Source of the DNA: Siphonodentalium dalli
Lineage: Eukaryota > Mollusca > Scaphopoda > Gadilida > Siphonodentaliidae
NCBI GenBank assembly: GCA_032622095.1
Contig: CP136061.1
Coordinates: 4,520,505 to 4,584,504 of the forward strand
Direction of reading: 5' to 3'
DNA: 64,000 bases
Position 1 is the first letter of the stretch; each line of letters starts with the position of its first letter. Positions 46,401 to 56,168 of this stretch are shown one piece after another. The translations under genes and the position numbers were made by a program. The notes below the pieces were generated by a model. That model was given only the letters and a program-made list of their open reading frames with translations. It searched no databases and was not told the DNA's origin.

Positions 46401-46474
46401 CATTGTACATGTATACCGGTTGGCAACGTTGTTCCCTAAAGAGCCCGGATGAAGTCAGGCACATCAGCTAAGTG

Positions 46475-47107
46475 TACCGGTACAGACTTTCATTTTTGAG
46501 GCGCGCGATCGCTCTTGCGCACCATCGCACGGCTAAAACTGAAAACCAGCGAGCGATCGATTGCGCATCTAGGCCAAATACAGAGAGCGAACCTGATAAC
46601 GCTATTATCAGTGTCTACCCAGACGAGGTCACACGGTGTGACTGTGACGTGTCAAATGCACTATCTGTCTGAGACTGAATGATTCGAAGCTAAAAATACA
46701 TTTCTATGTACCGGTATGGCTTATGACGTCACATAAATTCCTCGAAAATCAAATCGAGACCACGTGGCCGGGAGATGTTGATATTTATTCTGTCTGCTTG
46801 GAATCTGAGTATTAAATTGATTCCTTATTAATTATTATGAATTACATTTAATATAGGAGCATGTAGAATATAAAACATAGTGTGTAACATTCACTTGTGC
46901 TTATGGATAGCGGATTAAGCAGTGTTAAACCATCAAAGAGATTCACTGGACATCGATCGTGAGTTAACAAATTCAATTTACGCGGCATTTATGAATGTAT
47001 TTCCGCTGTTTATTTTATCTTGATAGAAACCGCGCGCCTGGCCAAAACCCAGCGAGCGGGACTCTGCGCGCCTACATTTTCTAAAAATGAAAGTCTGCCG
47101 GTATACA
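46475..47107. mobile_element. inverted-repeat element, about 630 bp
   Basis: TACCGGTACAGACTTTCATT at 46475 is matched in inverse by AATGAAAGTCTGCCGGTATA near 47085-47104, with two or three differences. Similarity continues into GGCGCGCGATCGC / CAGCGAGCG on the left and its counterpart around 47030-47070 on the right. No coding content. Confidence 0.55.
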
Positions 47108-47109
47108 TG

Positions 47110-47488
47110 TACCCTGCTTGACAAAACAAGTGTCCACCTAACCGCGGTGCAGTTAGCGTTGCCACCGCGACTGAAATGCAACTACACCGCGGCTCCACCG
47201 ACTAACTACAATTGGGTCGCGGTGTACTTGCCGTTCAGCCATGGTGTAGTTGCCACGGTGTACGTTCATTAAACTGAAAAAAGACGATACAAACCAGAAA
47301 TCTAACCACGGTGTACATGCCGTTCGGCTGCAGTGTAGTTGCCTTTCGGCCGCAGTGTAGTTGCTGTTGGGCCACGGTGTACTTGCCGTTCGGCCGCGTT
47401 GCTCAATTGCAGTTACAAACTCTGACACCGCGACCGAACGGCAAATACACCGCGATGCCAATGGACACTTGTTTTGTCCAGCGGGGTA
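47110..47488. mobile_element. MITE, CCGCAGTG family, copy 3 (complete)
   Basis: Ends are TACCCTGCTTGACAAAACAA (47110) and the inverse TTGTTTTGTCCAGCGGGGTA (to 47488), a terminal inverted repeat of about 28 bp that continues into GTGTCC/GGACAC. The interior consists of repeated CCGCGGTG, GTGTACTTGCCGTTCGGC-type words in both orientations. No coding content. No clear target duplication. Confidence 0.78.
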
Positions 47489-49260
47489 TGTGTACATGTA
47501 CATATGTACATGTAATAAGTAATAATTTAGAAATAACAGTTACCAAATTATGAAAGTTTCCTCAATAATATCCTAATAGTATACATGTAGAATAATGATC
47601 ATATTAAGAATGCGTTATTTTCCGCAAAACACTTTGTGTGAGCGGAGCGTTTGTATATATACAGCATGTAAATAGTGAGCGATAAGCAAAACACTGTGGT
47701 GATTGATTAGGTTGAGAGTGATTCATGGTGACCCATTCAACACCAAAATCGGAGATTTAGCTTATTAAATGGCTATACCGGTAATGCGGTATGTTGTAAA
47801 TAAGTTCATGATTCCACTGGATTGTAGGGGCTATGAATCATTGCTGCCGTATCGTAGCGAACATTTGATATAACCCTTTCTTTACTAAATGGATTCTCCC
47901 ACCAAGTAAAACAGAATTTATTTGAATGATCTATTATTCATTCAGAGGGGTGTTCAGGAAATGCAAGCAGATGACAACAGACTAACAGATAATACATACA
48001 TGTACATGTGTAGAAGGATATCTATTAATTGGTTGGAAATGTTCAGAAAAGTTCAACAAACGATTTTATCTGAACACTTCCCACAACATCTACTTGTCAA
48101 TAAGCATTTAGTAAATGAAGGGTTAATATATGATTCTCAATAGAACTAGAGGTGGGCGGTCCCCAAGTCTGAATTTAGTGTGGCTGACATTTGCGGAATG
48201 AGGTCCCCAGAGGGCTAGCATCACCAAATTCACCCTCTGGGAACCTCATTCAGCTTAGGCCTCTCTGTATGGGAGGCATTGGGTCAGATTCCACAGTTGA
48301 AGTTGGTGATGTTCAGCCATTAATTACTTTGATTATGCGATTTAACTTGGATGAAATTAAATTTTAATTGGAAATACCCATGATCAATGTGTTGGTGAAC
48401 TGCTTGGTGAACTTCCAAGCACCGTACATCTATAAAATGGCTTTGTTGATGTCAAATGATCCAATATTCCCAAAACTCAATAAATTGTGACCTACAAAAC
48501 TTGAAAATATAAGGGTACATGTAACATAACTTGCTGAATGCTGATATAAGCCCAAGTTGCCAGGAAATGATATGGGGGCCATTGGTTCATTTCTTTCACC
48601 TTTCATATGCTTCAGAACAACCAGACAGCCCCCATTTTAGGTTTACTTTAAAAAGTACCCCCAATAGTCACAAGGGGGTACCCCCCCCCTCGCTCAAACC
48701 TATCACCTCTGTCCCCCAAAATGTCCCCAAATTAGCCTAATCTAAAGGCGTGAAATAACGGTGGTATTTCTAAAAAAAATTCATATACATGTATATGCAG
48801 TGGGGGTCTACTCGGTGTTGAGTGTTTTGTTTATCGCATACTCTTTACATACATGTAGATGTACTGTTTGCTTACATACAATGTAACACAAAGTACTAAC
48901 ATAACAACATGCTGAAATTAATGTGATACATGTATTTATGATTGGTATAAGAACAAGGTTTGTTTATAATATTAATTATGTTTATGGCGGTTTTAACGGA
49001 TGTGACTGTTTTAACAGCTATACCCAGCGCCAACACTTACCCAATCTTTAAAAAGATCCTCATGGACATATATCATAATTTTCTTCAACGTCTGGTGTGA
49101 CAACCCGCTAATACCTGTAGGGCTGTAGACCGTGTATCATAACCTAACGGCATGTATCGTAACTCCACCGCAGTGACCCTTTCCATACTGCTTTCATTGC
49201 CAATTCATTTGATTAAAAGCGACACATCACATATTCATTATTAGCTCAACGACGTCCATG
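47489..49260. other. no gene seen
   Basis: Apparently single-copy sequence except for a hairpin at 48196-48251 and several TACATGTA words. No supported reading frame. Confidence 0.4.
48196..48251. repeat. 19-bp inverted repeat hairpin
   Basis: GAATGAGGTCCCCAGAGGG (48196-48214) pairs with CCCTCTGGGAACCTCATTC (48233-48251) with one mismatch, leaving an 18-nt loop. It could be a tiny MITE core or an RNA hairpin; nothing else identifies it. Confidence 0.8.
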
Positions 49261-49289
49261 TGTGCGTGTGTGTGTCCGTCAACAATGTC

Positions 49290-51025
49290 CTTTGGCGCGG
49301 GCTACAGGTCGTACCTTTGGTCTGATCTTTATCAAATTTGTCATGAATGTTCACATTGACATGTAGATGGGAACATGTCATTTTGGGTCATTGGCCAAAA
49401 AACATGGCGGCTGACAGCCATCTTGGATTTCAAAATTAAATCGATTGGCGCGGTCTACATGTCTTACTGTTTGTCTGATCATCATGAAATTTATCATGGA
49501 TGTTAACGAGTCATTTTGTGGTTGTTCGACCAAAAAACATGGCTGCCAGCAGCCATCTTTGATTTTACTCTTTGCATGACTAAATCCTTTGGCGCGGGTT
49601 ACAGGTCGTAGCTTTGGTAGGATCTTCATGAAATTTGTCATGGATGTTAACAATGACATGTAGATTGGAAAGAATCCTTTTGGGGTCATTCAGCCAAAAA
49701 TCATGGCCGCCAGCAGCCATCTTGGATTTCACTCTTTGCATGACTAAATCCTTTGGCACAGGCTACAGGTCGTACCTTTGGTCAGATCATTATGAAATTT
49801 GTCATGAATGTTGACATTGACATGTAGATGGGAACGAGTCATTTTGGGGTCATTCGGCCAACAAACATGGCCGCTGGCAGCCATCTTGGATTTCAAAATT
49901 AAATCGATTCGCGTGGTCTACAGGTCATACTGTTCGTCTGATTATCATGAAATTTGTCATGGATGTTAATAATGACAGGCAGATGGGAAAGAGCCATTTT
50001 GGGGTCGTTCGGCCAAAAAACATGGCCGCCAGCAGCCATCTTGGATTTTACTGTTTGCATGACTAAATCCTCTGGCGCGGGCTACAGGTCGTAGCTTTGG
50101 TCGGATATTCATGAAATTTGTCATTGGTGTTAACAATGGCATGTAGATTGGAACGAGCTGTTTTGTGGTCATTCGGCCAAAATACATCTTGGATTTTACT
50201 CTTTGCTTGACTAAATCCTTCAGCACAGGCTCTAGGTTGTACATTTGGTCATATCACATTATGATATTTGTCATCGCTATTGACATGTAGATGACATTGA
50301 CATGTAGATGTGAACGAGTCATTTTGGGGTAGTTTGACCAAAAAACATGGCCACCAGCAGCCATCTTGGATTTTACTCTTTGCATGACCAAATCCTTTGG
50401 CACAGGCTACAGGTCCTTACTTTGGATCATTATGAAATTTGTCATGAATGTTGATGTTGACATGTGGATGGGAGTGAGTCGTTTTGGGGTCATTTGGCCA
50501 GAAAACATGGCCGGCAGCGGTCATCTTGGATTTCAAAATTCAATCCATTAGCACGGGCCACAGGTCGTATCTTTTGTCGGATCATTATTAAATTATCATG
50601 GACGTTAAAATGGACATGTAGATGGGAAATGAGTAATTTTGGGGTTGTTCGGCCAAAAACATGGCCGCCAGCAGCCATCTTGGATTATACTCTTTGCATG
50701 ACTAAATTCTTTGTCAAGGGCTACAAGTCGAATCTTTGGTCCAATCATCATGAGATTTGTAATGGATGTTAACAATTACATGTAGATGGGAAAAGGTTCA
50801 TTTTGAATTCAACCAAGAAACCTGGTCGCCAGCAGCCATCTTGTATTTTACTCTTTACACGACTAAATCCTTTGACACGGGCTACAGGTCGTATCTTTTG
50901 TCCGATCATCATGAAATTTGTGAAGGATATTAACAATGACATGTAAATAGGAAGGAGTCTTTTTTGTGTCATTTGGCAAAAAAACGATGGCTGTCGCGGC
51001 CATCTTGGATTTTAATCTTTGCTTA
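49290..51025. repeat. about 160-bp tandem array with GCAGCCATCTTGGATT motif
   Basis: Eleven or so diverged units; GCCATCTTGGATT occurs near 49419, 49551 (as TTTGATT), 49717, 49880, 50036, 50360, 50520, 50678, 50837 and 51000. Between them every unit has CTTTGCATGACTAAATCCTT, a GGCTACAGGTCGTA core, ATGAAATTTGTCATGGATGT, and ACATGTAGATGGGAA. One or two units are internally deleted (around 50180). Reading frames on both strands are shadows. Confidence 0.9.
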
Positions 51026-51255
51026 ACTAGGCCTTTCAACTTTCCACATTCCTAATCGCTCCATTAACTGTAACACATGAAATTATTCCCTTTCCTCATT
51101 GAGCTACAGTGTCATTGACACTTTCATAATTACATTTCAGTCAATTCACATTTTCAGCTGCATATACATGTATACCGGTATGTGAACCAATTTCATCATT
51201 ACAGAAATTGCAAATTCATCGTTGATTCCATCATCTCAACATTTCATTAAAGTGA
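51026..51255. other. no gene seen
   Basis: AT-rich stretch between two tandem arrays, with nothing recognised. Confidence 0.4.
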
Positions 51256-51645
51256 GACTTTATGTTCACACATCGATTCATTCAGGCAACATTTTTTTTC
51301 CATTTCTACACTGGTCATTGCATTGATCGTCTTAAATGGGGATAATCTATAATTATATATGTATATCATTTTTAACTATTAAAGTAACATTTCTCTTCCT
51401 CCCAATCGATATTGCATTAAAATGACGCTTCATATTCATTACACTTCATTCAATAATTTCTGTTTCTACATCACTTATTGCATTGATTGCCTTCAGGTAA
51501 GGTAAGCTATGTCCGACTCAAATATTAAAGTGACGCATCATATTCACTACACTTTATTCAATAATTTCTTTTTCTACATAGTTTACACGTATTGCATTGA
51601 TTGCCTGCAGCTAAGGTAATCTATGTCCGACTCAAATAATACAAA
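51256..51645. repeat. diverged tandem repeat, about 108-117-bp unit
   Basis: The two clear copies are 51420-51525 and 51527-51640: GACGCTTCATATTCATTACA against GACGCATCATATTCACTACA, ending GCTATGTCCGACTCAAAT in both. A more decayed copy precedes them from about 51256. Confidence 0.75.
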
Positions 51646-51722
51646 TATTAGAGGCATTCCATTTCCATCTATTAATTCTAAGGAAACTTCTGCTGTGATA
51701 AATATATATGTATATATACATA

Positions 51723-52243
51723 CAGGGTACTACATTTGCTACACCACTCGAAGAAATGTCTGTGTCATCACACTAAAATACCATGTTAGAACTTGAATTG
51801 ATATATTCGTAATCGTATATAGTCACCAATAGCCGGGTTACTACCGTAGTACCTGACAATGCCTATCTAGTGAACCATTCAAACCCAACAGGCCTGGTTG
51901 ATTTCACTGTGGGATGATGGTTCACTTCCATCCTCAGGCTACTTTTCTTTTCTGACGTGCAGGGGTAGACATGCTTGAGGCCCCACCACAGTTAAATTCG
52001 CACCAGGTTCTCAGCTATTATTATCTTATGTTCGAACTTTACTCATACGTTTGGACTGATCATAACCATGATTTCAATGCTGGGTTTGAATAGTTCACTA
52101 GATGGGCAATGTCCGTTACTACGGTAGTAACCCGGCTATTGGTGACTATATACGATTACGAATATATTAATCCAAGTTCTAGCATGGTATTTGTGTGACG
52201 ACACAGACATTTCTCCGAGTGGTGTAGCACATGCAGTACCCTG
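51723..52243. mobile_element. 521-bp MITE with about 155-bp terminal inverted repeats
   Basis: CAGGGTACTACATTTGCTAC at the left end is inverted at the right as GTAGCACATGCAGTACCCTG; arms run to about 51880 and from about 52090 and include GTCACCAATAGCCGGGTTAC and its inverse. TA directly flanks both ends, compatible with a TA target duplication of Tc1/mariner type, but two bases are weak evidence. The core has no coding frame. Confidence 0.78.
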
Positions 52244-52331
52244 TATGGTACATCATATAATTATTGTAACGTTGAACTTAATGATCAACTTGGTGGTTGC
52301 TCCATTACGTGTCACGTACGATCATATTATA

Positions 52332-54596
52332 AAGGTCTCTACTAACAGCATGCTGGCATACTGAATCAGATGACCTAGGACTAAACACATAATCAGAAGT
52401 GAACATTGAGGCTTATATAAAGGTCTCTAATAACAGCATGCTGACAGACTGAATCAGATGACCTAGAACTAAACATATAATCAGAAATGAACAGTGAGGC
52501 TCAAATAAAGGTCTCTAATAACAGCATGCTGGCATACTGAATCAGATGACCTACGACTAAACACATAATCAGAAGTGAACATTGAGGCTTACCCAAAGGT
52601 CTCTAATAACAGTATGCTGGCATACTGAGTCAGATGACCTACGACTAAACACATAATTAGAAGTGAACACTGAGGCTTATGTAAAGGTCTCTAAGAACAG
52701 CATACTGGCATACTGAATCAGATGACCTACGACTAAACACAAAATCAGAAGTGGACATTGAGGCTTATATAAAGGTCTCTGATAACAGTATGCTGGCATA
52801 CTGAATCAGATGACATACGACAAAACACATAATCAGAAGTGAACATTGAGGCTTATATAAAGGTCTCTAATAACAGCATTCTCGCATACTGAATCAGATG
52901 ACCTACGATTAAACATATAATAATCAGAAGTGAACAGCGAGGCTTATATAAAGGTCTCTAATAACAGCATGCTAGCATACTGAATCAGATGACCTACGAC
53001 TAAACACATAATCAGAAGTGAACATTGAGGCTTATATAAAGGTCTCTAATAACAGTAGGCTGGCATACTGAATCAGATGACCTACGACTAAACACATAAA
53101 CAGAAGTGAACACTGGGGCTTATATAAAGGTCTCTAATAACAGCATGCTGGCATACTGAATCAGATGACCTACGACTAAAACACATAATCAGACGTGAAC
53201 ATTGAGGCTTATATAAAGGTATCTAATAACAGCATGCTGGCATACTGAATCAGATGACCTCCGACTAAACACATAATCAGACGTGAACATTGAGGCTTAT
53301 ATAAAGGTATCTAATAACAGCATGCTGGCATACTGAATCAGATGACCTACGACTAAACACATACTCAGAAGTGAACAATGAGGCTTATATAAAGGTCTCT
53401 AATAAAAGCATGCTGGTATACTGAATCAGATGACATACGACTAAACACATAATCAAAAGTGAGTATTGAGGCTTATATAAAGGTCTCTAATAACAGTAGG
53501 CTGGCATACTGAATCAGATGACCAACGACTAAAACACATAATCAGAAGTGAACATTGAGGCTTATATAAAGGTATCTAATAACAGCATGCTGGCATATTG
53601 AATCAGTTGACCTACGACTAAACACATAATCAGAAGTGAACATTAAGGATTATACATGTATAACGGTCTCTAATAACAGCATACTGACATACTGAATCAG
53701 TTGACCTTTGACTAAAATACATAATCAGAAGTGAACATTGAGGCTTATATAACGGTATCTAATAACAGTATGCGGACATACTGAATCAGATGACCTACGA
53801 CTAAACACATAATCAGACGTGAACATTGAGGCTTATATAAAGGTCTCTAATAACAGCATGCTGTCAGACTGAATCAGATGACCTACGACTAAATACATGA
53901 TCACAAGTGAACATTGAGGCTTATACATGTATTACGGTCTATAACAACCGCATGCTGGAATACTGAATCAGATGACCTACGACTAAACACATAATCAGAA
54001 ATGAACAGTGAGGCTCAAATAAAGGTCTCTAATAACAGCATGCTGACATACTGAATCAGATGACTTACGACTTAACACATAATGTGAAGTGAACATTGAG
54101 GCTTATACATGTATAACGGTCTCTAACATCAGCATCTTGGCATACTGGATCAGATGACCTACGACTAAACACATAATCAGAAGTGAACATTGAGGCTTAT
54201 ATAAAGGTATATAATAACAGCACGCGGGCATACTGAATCAGATGACCTACGACTAAACACATAATTAGAAGTGAACATTGAGGCTTATATAAAGGTCTCT
54301 AATAACAGTATGCTGGCATACTGAATCAGATGACCTACGACTAAACACATAATCAGAAGTGAACATTGAGGCTTATATAAAGGTCTCTAATAACAGCATG
54401 CTGACAGACTGAATCAGATGACATACGACTAAAAACATAATCACAAGTGAACATTGAGGCTTATACATGTATAACGGTCTCTAACAACAGCATGCTGGCA
54501 TACTGTATCAGATGATCTACGACTAAACACATAATCAGAAGTGAACATTGAGGCCTGTATAAAGGTATCTAATAACAGCACGCTGGCATACTGAAT
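52332..54596. repeat. 88-bp satellite, block 4
   Basis: About 26 monomers of the same satellite. The last monomer is cut after CATACTGAATC at 54596, where the LTR element begins, so that element most likely landed inside the array. Confidence 0.96.
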
Positions 54597-54933
54597 CCGG
54601 TCCGAATCGACATCTCACGACATACCATCCGGTTACAACTACAGTGTACTGTGCAAAATAAATATTCGGGTCAATCTCTAGATACATGGTCATATTGGCA
54701 TAGCTTCCCGGCTTATTTTAGTGATTTCCCAAAACTCATAATAAATTCTGTTGTTGCTGCAATTCCGCTTAAATTTCCTCGCAAATCGCCAGAATCGTGC
54801 CGATCAGCACTTATAAAGTTAGTAGCCCGACACGGCGTTTACAAAACTCCGCGTGAGCTTGGACATCCATATCAAAGGAAATCATCCCACACGAAACCAA
54901 CAACAAGTGACTAAGCAAATTAATTAAACTTCA
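54597..54933 (+). repeat. 5' LTR candidate (left edge uncertain)
   Basis: The interval between the broken satellite monomer and the primer-binding site should be the 5' LTR. It ends CTTCA (CA at 54932-54933), as LTRs do. The left edge is unclear: a TG appears at 54643 (TGTACTGTGC) but not at 54597. An AATAAA is at 54657. An 87-codon frame (54651-54914, no ATG at its start) spans most of it. Confidence 0.5.
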
Positions 54934-54951
54934 TGGAATCACCGCCACCCG
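54934..54951 (+). other. primer-binding site candidate
   Basis: TGGAATCACCGCCACCCG begins directly after the CA that ends the LTR candidate. TGG matches the CCA end of tRNA, and the 18 nt would pair with a tRNA 3' end. I cannot say which tRNA. Confidence 0.55.
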
Positions 54952-55001
54952 AATAAGTGGAATATTCAAACCAAGATAGTTTATTTAGTCGCAGTTTTAC
55001 C

Positions 55002-56138
55002 ATGGAACGAGAACGACACCTCCACGCGGCCAGTAATGCAAACATGCACGACATTAATATACCAAATCCCTCCTTTCAAATGCCGAGCGCACAAGACACA
55101 CAGAATACCCTCATATCTCAATTAACGCGAGAAATAGGTCAATTTAACGTGACAATGCGTGAGACTTCTGCCGCCACACATTCACAGGCCACAGTATCTG
55201 CCATTATAGGTATGAACGCAATGGTTACATCATTTGATGGCAAACCATCAGAATTTTTAAATTGGATGCACGAAATTGAAAAATATTCTTCGACACTTGG
55301 GGCAGAGGATGAAACAATAATTAAAATAGCCGCCCAGACAAGTCGTTCATCTGTTTCCGAATTCGTGCAACGATACATCAATGACAATACGGTTAACGGC
55401 ACACTAACGGTCACATGGCCTGATTTGAAAGCGCAGTTGCGATCCCGTTTCAGCGCGATAAGTGACGCACCACAGGCTCTGGCCATGTTGCGATCATTAA
55501 AACAAACACACCAGGAAACACTACCTATGTTTGCAATGAGAATTAGATCACTCGCAAACACTGCTTTTATTGATGAAATAAATACACAGGCGGTACAAAC
55601 ACAATTGGTAACATTTTTTGCGGATGGCATACGCGATGACCATATCAAATACACTTTAATTAAAGATGACCCAACGTCGCTCGACCGTGCCAACGAGATA
55701 GCAATGAAACAAATGAACATTAAACAGAGGTTCAAACTTCGCTATGGTGATAGAACATCGAGATCAAATGAACAACACCAAATACACGACTCCTTCCCAC
55801 AACCCATGGAGGTTGACCATTTTAGGCGACGTCCCATACTATGGAAACCGCGCAATAATATATCCGATAGCTCTGCAACTAACAAACCAGTGCACCGTGC
55901 AAATCATCTCTCAAACCCACCATTCCGAATGCCACCAAGATTTCAAAACACTAACTTTAATAGACAAAACAATGACATCCGCCAGGATCGGATAAACAAT
56001 ATAGACTACAACTCAAACCGGCCAAACTTCCCAAATCAAAGGAAACGCCAGTTCTGCACACTATGTAAGATGAACAACCACGATATACAAAATTGCCGAA
56101 GACGGATCGCCAATAACAAACAATATTTAAACAGGTAA
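55002..56138 (+). CDS. Gag polyprotein, 378 residues
   Basis: Gag forms the particle shell and binds the element RNA. I start at ATG 55002 (TTACCATGG, good initiation context); the frame is open a little further upstream but has no earlier ATG. Residues 1-75 are polar and probably disordered. About 75-240 is an alpha-helical capsid-like region (FDGKPSEFLNWMHEIEKY, then TWPDLKAQLRSRFS and ALAMLRSLKQ), the pattern of retrotransposon Gag families. An Asn/Arg-rich stretch leads to one zinc knuckle, CTLCKMNNHDIQNC (C-X2-C-X4-H-X4-C), at about residues 346-359. The stop at 56136-56138 lies 3 nt after a slippery heptamer, so most ribosomes would finish Gag here. Confidence 0.92.
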   Translation: MERERHLHAASNANMHDINIPNPSFQMPSAQDTQNTLISQLTREIGQFNVTMRETSAATHSQATVSAIIGMNAMVTSFDGKPSEFLNWMHEIEKYSSTLGAEDETIIKIAAQTSRSSVSEFVQRYINDNTVNGTLTVTWPDLKAQLRSRFSAISDAPQALAMLRSLKQTHQETLPMFAMRIRSLANTAFIDEINTQAVQTQLVTFFADGIRDDHIKYTLIKDDPTSLDRANEIAMKQMNIKQRFKLRYGDRTSRSNEQHQIHDSFPQPMEVDHFRRRPILWKPRNNISDSSATNKPVHRANHLSNPPFRMPPRFQNTNFNRQNNDIRQDRINNIDYNSNRPNFPNQRKRQFCTLCKMNNHDIQNCRRRIANNKQYLNR

Positions 56139-56168
56139 GAATGTCTTTGAAGAAGCCGCAAGGACATT
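56126..56168 (+). promoter_or_regulatory. programmed -1 ribosomal frameshift signal
   Basis: TTTAAAC at 56126-56132 is read as T TTA AAC in the gag frame, the canonical X XXY YYZ arrangement. After a 7-nt spacer a stem of nine pairs follows: AATGTCTTT (56140-56148) with AAGGACATT (56160-56168), one G-U pair, 11-nt loop. The pol frame is -1 relative to gag and is open from 56117, so it overlaps gag across this site. This would give Gag-Pol in a minor fraction of translation events. The alternative is reinitiation at ATG 56141, 2 nt past the gag stop. Confidence 0.75.
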
